DNA from: Rhodothermales bacterium
Lineage (GTDB): Bacteria > Bacteroidota > Rhodothermia > Rhodothermales > JANQRZ01
NCBI GenBank assembly: GCA_028284265.1
Contig: JANQRZ010000023.1
Location: forward strand, 53,917-117,916
Direction: 5' to 3'
DNA: 64,000 nt
Shown here: piece by piece, positions 47,768-54,692 of the stretch
How the letters are laid out: each line of letters begins with the position of its first letter
How positions within the stretch are numbered: the first letter of the stretch is position 1
Translations under genes and position numbers: made by a program
Notes under the pieces: generated by a model
The model's input: the letters and a program-made list of their open reading frames with translations, nothing else
The model's database searches: none
What the model was told of the DNA's origin: nothing

Positions 47768-48717
47768 GCGCTGCCCACGCGGATACCCGATCCGCTTCCC
47801 ATTCCAACGTGCGTCCTATGAAGCAGCGCTACGACTTCGACGACGTGCGCCGCGCCGTCCGACACGACAAGCGGATCACCTTCGCCGCCCGCTGCTACTT
47901 CGAGGACGTGTGCGAGCTAGCCGAAGAGAAGGGCTACTGCTGGGCCGGTGACAAGCACTTCGAGGAGGTCTACGGCGTCACCGACCGCTCGGTCCGAAAC
48001 TGGAAATCCGCGCTCGTCGAGGCGGGGTACCTCCGCATCGGCACGGTCGGCGGAAGCGCCGCCCTTTATCCACAGAAAAGTGCCGCTCAAAGCGCCGCGA
48101 ACGGCTCAAAATCGAAGGATCGGAAAAACGGTTCCGCTGCGGAAAAATTATTCCGAGGCGCGGAAGATTCGTTCCAAAAGGACCGGAATAATTATTCCGA
48201 CACCAAGAGTTATATAACCCCTGAGGGGGGCGAGAGCGGGGCGCGCGCGCACGAGGGGTGTCCTTCGGACGGTTTGGGTGCCAGCCCTCGAAGTCGTGAA
48301 GAGGTTGTGGCTGCTGCTGGGGCCGAGGGTATTCCGGCGGCGGTCGCCGGGGCCGCGTTCGATCACTACGACGCTCAGGGCTGGGTGACCGGCGGTCGGC
48401 ATCCGCAGCCGATCCTGAACCGCCTCGCCAAGATTCGGCAGTGGGCAGCGAGGGAATCCGATTTCAAGCCCGCATCGCCGGCAGCACCCTCGGGTGGAGC
48501 GGCGGCGCATGGCTCCGGTGCATCCCCCGGTCCGGCCCGGCCCAGCGAGGCAGAGATGCAGCGGCTCGTTGGGCAGGCTGTTGAGCGATTGCCGAGAGCG
48601 ATGCAGGAGCGCTACGAGCGTCGCCACCCGTCGGAGGCCGACCCCGAACTCGACGAGGCTCTCGGTCGGGAGTTGGAACTGCTGCTCCAGCACTGGACGC
48701 CGGAGGCAAGCCGATGA
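47764..48717 (+). CDS. Phage replication-initiator-like protein
   Basis: 317 residues from GTG 47764, or 299 from MKQRYDFDD. The N-terminal winged-helix region (about 20-105) has WAGDKHFEEVYGVTDRSVRN followed by WKSALVEAGYLRIG, as in phage replication and DnaD-like proteins. A low-complexity linker follows. The region FDHYDAQGWVTGGRHPQPIL...IRQWA then resembles the C-terminal DnaD/replisome-organiser motif. As no helicase or primase was found in the prophage, this protein may recruit the host replisome. Confidence 0.65.
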   Translation: MSAAHADTRSASHSNVRPMKQRYDFDDVRRAVRHDKRITFAARCYFEDVCELAEEKGYCWAGDKHFEEVYGVTDRSVRNWKSALVEAGYLRIGTVGGSAALYPQKSAAQSAANGSKSKDRKNGSAAEKLFRGAEDSFQKDRNNYSDTKSYITPEGGESGARAHEGCPSDGLGASPRSREEVVAAAGAEGIPAAVAGAAFDHYDAQGWVTGGRHPQPILNRLAKIRQWAARESDFKPASPAAPSGGAAAHGSGASPGPARPSEAEMQRLVGQAVERLPRAMQERYERRHPSEADPELDEALGRELELLLQHWTPEASR

Positions 48718-49598
48718 GCATTGTCAAACGCCCAGCCCTCCGCTACCACGGCGGCAAGTTCGGCTCGCACGGCTCGACCGCCGATTGGATTGTCTCGCAT
48801 CTGCCGCCGCACCGTGTCTACGTCGAGCCGTTCTCCGGCGCCGCGTCGGTGCTGCTGAGGAAGCCGCGGTCAGCTTCCGAGGTCATCAACGATCTTGACG
48901 AGGATGTGGTGAACCTCTTCCGGGTACTCCGCGACCGCGCTTCTGCTTCCGAACTCCGCTGGGTGCTCAAGCGCACGCCTTACGCCCGGCGCGAGTTCGA
49001 GCTTGCCCGTGAGCACACTAACCACCCCATCGAGCGGGCGCGCCGATTGCTCGTGTGCAGCTTCATGGGGCATGGATCGGCAGGCCTCCGCGCCAAGAGT
49101 CGCACCGGATTCCGAAGTTCGGAATCCGAAGGGCGCTTCCTCGCCGCTGCCGATTGGGCGCGCTACCCTGATCACATTACCTCGTTCACGGACCGCCTCG
49201 CTGGCGTCACCGTTGAGTGCCGAGACTGGCAGGATGTGGCAGCGCGCTACGATGCGCCCGACACGCTCGTCTACCTTGACCCTCCGTACCTCGCTGAGAC
49301 GCGCACATCGAGTGCGACAGACGGCTACCGGCACGAGATGAATAGTGAAGAGGAGCACCGGGCGATCGCGGAATGGTGCCGGTCGGCGAAGTCCATGATC
49401 GTGCTCTCGCACTACGACCACGCGCTGTACCGCGACCTGTACCCAGGCTGGGAGCGCGCCCGTAAGTCGGTACGTGTGGATTCTGGTGCCGAGCGGACTG
49501 AGGTGCTATGGATGAACCGGGCGGCGGTCGAGGGCCAGCCCCGCAACTTGTTTACCGCCGCGACTGGCAGCGAGCGGCTTCGGAGGCTCACGGCATGA
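48714..49598 (+). CDS. Dam-type (D12 class) adenine-N6 DNA methyltransferase, early
   Basis: 294 residues. Motifs are LRYHGGKFGSHGSTADWIVS (SAM-binding), VEPFSGAASVLLRKPRSASE, INDLDEDVVNLFRVLRDR and the catalytic LVYLDPPYLAETR. A RFR/insert region (RTGFRSSESEGRF) probably helps DNA recognition. It is clearly a different protein from the late methylase at 37609-38391. No restriction nuclease is linked. It overlaps both neighbours by 4 bases. Confidence 0.9.
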   Translation: MSIVKRPALRYHGGKFGSHGSTADWIVSHLPPHRVYVEPFSGAASVLLRKPRSASEVINDLDEDVVNLFRVLRDRASASELRWVLKRTPYARREFELAREHTNHPIERARRLLVCSFMGHGSAGLRAKSRTGFRSSESEGRFLAAADWARYPDHITSFTDRLAGVTVECRDWQDVAARYDAPDTLVYLDPPYLAETRTSSATDGYRHEMNSEEEHRAIAEWCRSAKSMIVLSHYDHALYRDLYPGWERARKSVRVDSGAERTEVLWMNRAAVEGQPRNLFTAATGSERLRRLTA

Positions 49599-50008
49599 GC
49601 GACCTCTTCACTCCGCCACCCTCTGGGCAACCTCCCCGCCGCCCGGGCCTGCGCCGCGAACGCGCCACCGACACCCGCGACGCGAGCCACCGCAGCTACC
49701 GCCGCGCCAAGCAGTCGCCCGTCCCCGGCCTCACCCGCGACGCGCTGAACGTGCTCCTCAACTGCGTGCGCTACGGCCCCGTCACCGACCGCATCACCGC
49801 CGAGCGCATCGCAGCGGCGAAAGGCACGGATTTCCCGCCGGGCCGCTGCTCTGCCCGCCGCCTCGAACTCGTCGATTTCCCCGCTGGGCCGCTCGTCGAG
49901 CGAGCGCACCAGGTCAAGGACCGGAAGACGGGGAAGACCGTCTGGGCGTGGCGGGCGACCGAGGCGGGGCGGCGGCTTCTGCAAACACTCAGCCAGAGGT
50001 CACGATGA
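49595..50008 (+). CDS. Small winged-HTH-like early protein
   Basis: 137 residues from ATG at 49595. Proline/arginine-rich start, then LTRDALNVLLNCVRYGPVTD-RITAERIAAAKG, which looks like a winged-helix DNA-binding segment. It continues with a strand pair ending KTGKTVWAWRATEAGRRLLQ. Possibly a regulatory or DNA-binding protein. Overlaps neighbours by 4 bases. Confidence 0.5.
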   Translation: MSDLFTPPPSGQPPRRPGLRRERATDTRDASHRSYRRAKQSPVPGLTRDALNVLLNCVRYGPVTDRITAERIAAAKGTDFPPGRCSARRLELVDFPAGPLVERAHQVKDRKTGKTVWAWRATEAGRRLLQTLSQRSR

Positions 50009-50214
50009 AATCAATCCGCCAACCCTACCTCGCGCCGCACGCATGGTCGCTCGCCCAGATCGTGAGCTTTCGCGCGGCCATTCTTTCTCGCCATGTCCGG
50101 CTCGGGAAGAAAACCCTCGACGAGGCACGAGGCGAAGCGCGTCCGCGCTTCGCCTCCCATCCCGATCTCGCCAGCCTCACGATTCGAGAGATCGAGCGGA
50201 GGGTCGAGGCGTGA
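50005..50214 (+). CDS. Hypothetical 69-residue early protein
   Basis: Starts MKSIRQPYLAPHAWSLAQIV. Helical and basic, ending LASLTIREIERRVEA. No family. ATGA overlap with the previous gene and GTGA overlap with the next; the small overlapping early genes form one transcript. Confidence 0.55.
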   Translation: MKSIRQPYLAPHAWSLAQIVSFRAAILSRHVRLGKKTLDEARGEARPRFASHPDLASLTIREIERRVEA

Positions 50215-51143
50215 GCAAACGCAAATACACCGACTGGCACCTCGACCGAGCACGCGCTGCCTACCTCCGTACTGGCTCGCTGGCGCAGGCCGTCGAAGCG
50301 GCGAAGGGACCGAGCGACACATGGGTTTACACGCGCCTGAAGGCCGAGGGGCTGATTGACGACCTCGTGAGCTACGGCAGTCGAACTCGGCGGCTGATGA
50401 CGGAGCGCGCCGTCGCGCTCTACCTCGACGAGGAGTGGCCGCACTCGCTGCGCGAGATTCAGCCGGTCCTCAAAGAGGAGTTTGGTAAAAGCCCTAGCGA
50501 CCAGTGGATTTACGAACGCCTGAAAGAGCGCGGCGTGATTCGCTCGAAAAGTGAGGCCAACCGGATCAAGAACCAGAAGGCGACTGGGCTGAAATACTCC
50601 GAGATGGAGAGCGCCGTGCGCTACCTCTACCACGAGCGCAAGTGGTCGGCCCGAAAGACCGCCGACCACCTCGGCCTCAGTCGCCAGACGGTCACCCGGT
50701 GGATGAAAGCAGACGGCCTGTTCCGAGACCACCACGAGGCATGTATCGTCGCGCTATGGGAGGCCCAGACGAACGTTGCCAGAAAGCGCCGCAAGGAGGC
50801 TGACCTCGTCGCTCGGCTACGCTTCGAGCAGAAGCTGACCTACCATGAGATCAAAGCCGAGACGGGTTTCTCAATCGGCAAGATCGAGCGGGCACTCGAC
50901 GTGCTCAGGAACGGACGTCCGACCTATCGCTACCCGCAGAAATCGTCACCTTTCCGAGGGGTCTACTACAACCGTCACTGGGGCAGATGGAACGCTGAAC
51001 TTCGCGTAGGAGACGACCGCGAAACACGCGTTGGCTTTGCAAGTGACCGGCAGGCTGCCGAGGCCTACGACGAGATGTGCCTAGAGCGGGGACTACTGGA
51101 CCGCCTCAACTTCGGGGCTTCCGTCATGGAGGCTGCCGCATGA
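50211..51143 (+). CDS. HTH-AP2 DNA-binding protein
   Basis: 310 residues from GTG 50211 (overlap with the previous stop). Several helix-turn-helix-like units: GSLAQAVEAAKGPSDTWVYT, a related second unit near residues 60-115, KWSARKTADHLGLSRQTVTR-WMKADG and KLTYHEIKAETGFSIGKIER. The C-terminus (about 240-300) is an AP2 domain (SPFRGVYYNRHWGRWNAELR, GFASDRQAAEAYDEM). In phages AP2 usually follows an HNH nuclease in homing endonucleases; no HNH motif is present. Probably a sequence-specific regulator or a nuclease remnant. Confidence 0.75.
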   Translation: MSKRKYTDWHLDRARAAYLRTGSLAQAVEAAKGPSDTWVYTRLKAEGLIDDLVSYGSRTRRLMTERAVALYLDEEWPHSLREIQPVLKEEFGKSPSDQWIYERLKERGVIRSKSEANRIKNQKATGLKYSEMESAVRYLYHERKWSARKTADHLGLSRQTVTRWMKADGLFRDHHEACIVALWEAQTNVARKRRKEADLVARLRFEQKLTYHEIKAETGFSIGKIERALDVLRNGRPTYRYPQKSSPFRGVYYNRHWGRWNAELRVGDDRETRVGFASDRQAAEAYDEMCLERGLLDRLNFGASVMEAAA

Positions 51144-51331
51144 GCTACCGCGAGCGCCCCCGCGACTACCGAGGCGGCTTCTACCAGAACGCTGTCCTAC
51201 CCATCAACCCAACCCAACAATCCCCATGTCCAGCACTACCACCTTCACCGAAGAGCGCACCGTCAACGCTCGCTACACCTTCACCGACGAAGAACTCGAC
51301 TCCATCGCGCTCACCCTCGTCCACAAGCTAG
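51140..51331 (+). CDS. Possible small gene overlapping the next one
   Basis: 63 codons from an ATG that overlaps the previous stop (ATGA), the junction type used throughout this operon. The last 35 codons overlap the following gene in another frame and are low-complexity (proline/serine). It may be a short leader peptide or not a gene at all. Confidence 0.25.
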   Translation: MSYRERPRDYRGGFYQNAVLPINPTQQSPCPALPPSPKSAPSTLATPSPTKNSTPSRSPSSTS

Positions 51332-51720
51332 CGGACAAGGACCAGGCGGAGGCGGAGAAGAAAGAGGTGATGGATGACTACAAGCATCGCCTCTCGCTGC
51401 TCACTGCCGAGATCAACGATCTCGCCCGCAAGCGCCGCGACGGATTCGAGATGCGACCCGTCCGCTGCCGACTCGAACGGGACTTCGAGGCCAAGAAGCG
51501 CCAGTGGGTAGCCACCGAAGGCTCCGGCATGGAGGGTGAGGTTGTGCGCGAGGAGCCATTCAACCCCGAAGACTACCAGATGGAGCTTGCCGACATCGAG
51601 GCGATGAGCGAGCGCGCCGAGAACAGCAAGACGATGGGGAAGGCTTCGACCAATGACCTCGCCGAAGACGTTGAGATAGACGACCAAGTCGAAGAGGACG
51701 CGGCCAGCGAGGAGGAGTGA
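51226..51720 (+). CDS. Hypothetical acidic coiled-coil early protein
   Basis: 164 residues. Begins MSSTTTFTEERTVNARYTFT. A helical region follows (DKDQAEAEKKEVMDDYKHRL, SLLTAEINDLARKRRDG), then a beta part (RCRLERDFEAKKRQWVATEG). The C-terminus is strongly acidic (VEIDDQVEEDAASEEE). No family recognised. Stop overlaps the next start (ATGATG). Confidence 0.6.
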   Translation: MSSTTTFTEERTVNARYTFTDEELDSIALTLVHKLADKDQAEAEKKEVMDDYKHRLSLLTAEINDLARKRRDGFEMRPVRCRLERDFEAKKRQWVATEGSGMEGEVVREEPFNPEDYQMELADIEAMSERAENSKTMGKASTNDLAEDVEIDDQVEEDAASEEE

Positions 51721-52178
51721 TGCCGATCAAGTCCTACACCACCGACCGCAGCCCGCGCCAGACCGTCGAGAGCCTCCAGAACCTCCTCGCACGCAAGGGT
51801 GCCCGCGCCGTCATGATCGAGTACGACGACGAGGGCGAGCCGCTGGCCGTCGCCTTCCGCGTCATCGTCACCGCGCACGGAGAGGAGCGGCCCATTTCGT
51901 TCCGCCTTGCCGCGAAGCCAGAGGGCGCGCTCGCCGCGCTCCAGCGGACACCGAAGCTGAAATCCACCCAGCGGACACTCCAGCACGCGAAGCGCGTAGC
52001 GTGGCGGCTCGTCTACAACTGGATCGACGTGACGCTCGCCTTCGTCGAGGCCGAGCAGGCGACACTCGCACAGGCGCTCTTGGGGATGTCGATGACGCCG
52101 ACCGGGGTGACGTTCTACGAGATGCTCATCACCGGCGAGGAAGGGAAGCGGCTCCTCACCGAAAAGCTGGAGGCGTGA
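51717..52178 (+). CDS. Hypothetical early protein
   Basis: 153 residues (or 152 from the second ATG). The alpha/beta N-terminus has VESLQNLLARKGARAVMIEY and PLAVAFRVIVTAHGEERPIS. A helical C-terminus has RVAWRLVYNWIDVTLAFVEA. This layout resembles small phage proteins found near recombination or annealing genes, but I cannot name it. Confidence 0.55.
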   Translation: MMPIKSYTTDRSPRQTVESLQNLLARKGARAVMIEYDDEGEPLAVAFRVIVTAHGEERPISFRLAAKPEGALAALQRTPKLKSTQRTLQHAKRVAWRLVYNWIDVTLAFVEAEQATLAQALLGMSMTPTGVTFYEMLITGEEGKRLLTEKLEA

Positions 52179-52181
52179 GCG

Positions 52182-52541
52182 ATGCCCTACGATTCAGAGA
52201 ACGACGTCTACCTTGACCACCACTGGGCTGTAGTCTGGCCCGACGGCGCGATCCATCAGACCGGTCGCACGCAGAGCGAGTGCGTGACGTTCGCCGTCGA
52301 GTTCTGGACCAACAATGACGACCTGTCTCGCGCGTCCTTCTGGCGCAAGCTGAAGCGCGAGCACGGCTTCCGCATCGTCCGCGTCGTCACCCAGTCGCTC
52401 AGTCGGGAGGCCGAGGCTCACAGGCTTCTCGTCCGGTCGCTCGGCATCCTCCGTGACATGATCGACGCGGGCAACTGGCACGACACCGACGGCGATATGG
52501 AAGCACTAGAGGAGCGTATCGAGCGCTTTTTGGGGAGGTGA
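52182..52541 (+). CDS. Hypothetical 119-residue early protein
   Basis: Starts MPYDSENDVYLDHHWAVVWP; beta strands then helices (LSRASFWRKLKREHGFRIVR, RLLVRSLGILRDMIDAGNWH). Unrecognised. Three bases after the preceding gene. Confidence 0.55.
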   Translation: MPYDSENDVYLDHHWAVVWPDGAIHQTGRTQSECVTFAVEFWTNNDDLSRASFWRKLKREHGFRIVRVVTQSLSREAEAHRLLVRSLGILRDMIDAGNWHDTDGDMEALEERIERFLGR

Positions 52542-52542
52542 C

Positions 52543-52734
52543 GTGAGCGAGCGCGACCTCCATACCGTCCACGCCTCCGAGCGCCAGTGCTGCATGTGCG
52601 GCGAGCAGGCCGTCGCGTTCTGGCCGGCCTCTGACCCGGATATTCAGAGCCACCCGTACTGCCGGGCCTGCCTCGACACGGCGAAGCTGCGTGTGCTGGA
52701 GGAGATCATGCGGATCAGTGACGAGAGGCGATGA
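52543..52734 (+). CDS. Small zinc-ribbon-like protein
   Basis: 63 residues from GTG at 52543. Two cysteine pairs (CCMCGEQAV and YCRACLD) spaced for one zinc, with WPASDPDIQSHP between. A short C-terminal helix follows. Such small zinc-finger proteins are common in phage early regions. Overlaps the next start (ATGA). Confidence 0.6.
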   Translation: MSERDLHTVHASERQCCMCGEQAVAFWPASDPDIQSHPYCRACLDTAKLRVLEEIMRISDERR

Positions 52735-52940
52735 GGATGACCCCTGAACGCGCCATGCACATCCTCAATGACGCCTCCGCTGGCGCGGGCGGCTCGGGGC
52801 GGGTATACTCTCTAAGCGAAGCGGCGAAGCTCCTCGGCGTGAGCAGAACCATCGAGCGCATATCGCGGAGCACCCCGAGACCACCGGCCACCATTCATTC
52901 TCTACCCCGACGCCATGCTCCGGCAGAACCTCAGCGGTAA
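52731..52940 (+). CDS. Small HTH protein upstream of the recombinase, excisionase-like
   Basis: 69 residues. The central VYSLSEAAKLLGVSRTIERI resembles a MerR/excisionase-type HTH, then the sequence degenerates to a proline-rich tail that overlaps the recombinase start by 26 bases in another frame. The HTH is cut short after its recognition helix, so a frameshifted or remnant excisionase is possible. Position next to the integrase suits a directionality factor. Confidence 0.45.
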   Translation: MRMTPERAMHILNDASAGAGGSGRVYSLSEAAKLLGVSRTIERISRSTPRPPATIHSLPRRHAPAEPQR

Positions 52941-54537
52941 ACGTGCTATCCTCTACCGGCGAGTCTCAACGGATGAGCAGGCGAAGGATGGCTACTCGCT
53001 CCGCGCCCAGACGGAGCACCTGAGACGCTTCTGCGAGCAGGCCGGGATCACCGTCGCCTGTGAGTACGAAGACGACGGCTACAGCGGCAAGAACTTCGAG
53101 CGCCCCGCCTACCGGCAAATGCTCTTGGAGCGCGATGGCACGGGGGCGGACTATCTCCTCGTCACCAAGTGGAGCCGCTTCGCTCGCAACGTGGACGACG
53201 CGAGAGCCGAGATCAACCGGTGGGCGTCCCTCGGCGTCGAGGTGCAGGCTACCGAGCAGTGGGTCAACTACGCCGACCCGAATCACCTCTACGTGCTCCT
53301 CATCAACCTCGTCGAGCCAGACGTGGCTAACCGCTGGCTGTCTATCAGCGTCAAGCAGGGGATGAGGCGAGCGATGCGCGAGGGTCGCTGGGTTGCCCGC
53401 CCGCCGGTCGGCTACCGCCGCGTCCGCGACGCCGACGACCGCCCGTACATCGCGCCCGACCCGGAGCAGGCCGAGATCGTCGCCGGAGCCTTTGAACTCG
53501 CTGCCGATCCGTCGCTCCCGCTCGCCGAGGTCCACCGCCGCGCGCGGCGGCTCGGACTGAACATCTCCCGCAGTTCTTTCTACGAGATGCTCAAGAATCC
53601 GATCTACACCGGACGCATCTCGCTCACCGCATGGAAGGACGAACCGGCGGAGATTGTCGAAGCTCTCCACGCTGCTATCGTGGACGAGCACACCTTCGCC
53701 CGCGTGCAGGAACGCTTTGCCCCGAACAGCTACGCCAGCCGCAGGCGCGGGCAGCGCACGCCACGCCCAGAGTTTCCGCTCCGGGGCCACCTCCTCTGTC
53801 CTCACTGCAAGCGCAAGGTCACGGGGTCTCGCGTCAAGGGTCGCTCGGCCTACTATGCGTACTACGACTGTCACTACTGCTCCCGCGACAAGGCGAGGCG
53901 GATAGCCGGGGTCCGGTACCGGCACCGTGCGGGCGTCGTTCACGAGGCGTTCCACGCCTTCCTCGGCTCGGTCGAGATCAGCCGGGAGTTCGCGGTGCTG
54001 CACCAAGCCGTGAGCCAAGAGCGCGAGCGCGAGCAGGCAGCACAGGCCGAGCGCCGCGCCCGGAAGATCAGAGCCGAGATCGAGCAGGAAGACGACCGCC
54101 TCGCCCGCGCCGAAGACCTATACATAGACGGCAAGCTAAAAGACGACGCGCTGGAACGGGCGACGGCGCGGTACGACGAGCGCACGACCAAGCTCCGGGC
54201 GACCCTCGCGGAGGTCGAGGCCGCAGCGCCCAAGCTAAGTGCCGAGCACACGCGCTTCGGCTACGACGTGCTGGCTGATCTGACGGGCCTCTGGGAGCGC
54301 GGCGACGCCGAAGCGCGGGGTGCGCTCACCGGTTCCATATGGCCCGCCGGAGTAGTCTTCGACGGCGACGGTTTTGAAACCACCCCGGAGAGCGAGCTAA
54401 TCGTTCTTCTTGCGGGCAAAAAGGCCGAAAAAGAGACGGCCACCGACATCGCTGTAGGTAGCCGTCCTGTTAGGTACGCCCGGCAGGAGTCGAACCTGCG
54501 ACCTCCAGAACCGGAATCTGGCACTCTATCCAGCTGA
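52915..54537 (+). CDS. Large serine recombinase (phage integrase)
   Basis: 540 residues as integrated. The N-terminal resolvase domain has RAILYRRVSTDEQAKDGYSL (catalytic serine near residue 18) and VTKWSRFARN. The Recombinase domain (about 165-260) is PPVGYRRVRDADDRPYIAPD...LNISRSSFYEMLKNPIYTGR. A zinc ribbon (LLCPHCKRKVTGS, CHYCSRDK) and a coiled coil (about 365-440) follow. The last 19 residues (ARQESNLRPPEPESGTLSS) are simply antisense tRNA-Arg. The frame crosses the att core at 54461-54477. In the circular phage it would instead continue for 33 codons from 11996. It would catalyse attP x attB integration. Confidence 0.92.
   Translation: MLRQNLSGKRAILYRRVSTDEQAKDGYSLRAQTEHLRRFCEQAGITVACEYEDDGYSGKNFERPAYRQMLLERDGTGADYLLVTKWSRFARNVDDARAEINRWASLGVEVQATEQWVNYADPNHLYVLLINLVEPDVANRWLSISVKQGMRRAMREGRWVARPPVGYRRVRDADDRPYIAPDPEQAEIVAGAFELAADPSLPLAEVHRRARRLGLNISRSSFYEMLKNPIYTGRISLTAWKDEPAEIVEALHAAIVDEHTFARVQERFAPNSYASRRRGQRTPRPEFPLRGHLLCPHCKRKVTGSRVKGRSAYYAYYDCHYCSRDKARRIAGVRYRHRAGVVHEAFHAFLGSVEISREFAVLHQAVSQEREREQAAQAERRARKIRAEIEQEDDRLARAEDLYIDGKLKDDALERATARYDERTTKLRATLAEVEAAAPKLSAEHTRFGYDVLADLTGLWERGDAEARGALTGSIWPAGVVFDGDGFETTPESELIVLLAGKKAEKETATDIAVGSRPVRYARQESNLRPPEPESGTLSS
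54428..54477 (+). repeat. attR: right direct repeat of the prophage
   Basis: Matches 11946-11995 at 43 of 50 positions; the last 17 bases (54461-54477) are identical. The final three bases are the 3' end of tRNA-Arg, so integration restores the tRNA. It also lies inside the recombinase frame. Confidence 0.75.
54429..54465 (-). terminator. Phage-borne terminator now serving tRNA-Arg
   Basis: Hairpin arms ACGGCCAC (54436-54443) / GTAGCCGT (54458-54465) with one C-A mismatch, then TCTCTTTTTCGG on the minus strand. It is the diverged copy of the perfect hairpin at 11954-11983. Confidence 0.5.
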
Positions 54538-54548
54538 GCTACGGGCGC
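54475..54548 (-). tRNA. tRNA-Arg (anticodon CCG)
   Basis: 74-base cloverleaf. Acceptor GCGCCCG pairs with CGGGCGT (G1-U72 wobble). D arm GCTC/GAGT, anticodon stem CCAGA/TCTGG with loop TTCCGGT (anticodon CCG), T arm GCAGG-TTCGACT-CCTGC and discriminator A. CCA is not encoded (CCTA follows). The 3' end is the prophage insertion point. Confidence 0.95.
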
Positions 54549-54576
54549 AAAGAGAGCGGCGAGCCACTCGAAACGT

Positions 54577-54607
54577 TCAAGCTACGAAACCACCGGGTTG
54601 ATACAAA
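54577..54607 (-). promoter_or_regulatory. Promoter of tRNA-Arg
   Basis: On the minus strand TTTG (54607-54604), 19 bases, then TAGCTTGA (54584-54577). This matches the Bacteroidota pattern TTTG-N19-TAnnTTTG at seven of eight -7 positions or better. Transcription would start some 20 bases before the tRNA. Confidence 0.55.
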
Positions 54608-54692
54608 GCCGATTGCCGACCGGCACGGACTTTTCACGGACCTATCGCGCCAAGCGCTGCGTATCCGCCGCGCATCTGACCAGCGCTAGCCC

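Larger units (their letters stand above)
11979..54477. mobile_element. Prophage, HK97-like siphovirus type, integrated at tRNA-Arg
   Basis: About 42.5 kb between the two 17-base core copies (11979-11995 and 54461-54477). It holds one leftward late block (12956 to 44.6 kb) with terminase, portal, protease, capsid, connector, tail, spike and lysis genes. A rightward early block (44.7 to 54.5 kb) ends in a serine recombinase next to the tRNA gene. Every structural module expected of a long-tailed phage with an HK97-fold capsid is present and no gene is obviously broken, so it may be inducible. It lacks recognisable helicase, primase or polymerase genes. Confidence 0.92.

Noticed and set aside
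54478..54537. Conserved C-terminal motif of the recombinase (QESNLRPPEPESGTL)
   Set aside because: This familiar sequence is antisense tRNA translated; it recurs in databases for that reason and is not a protein domain.
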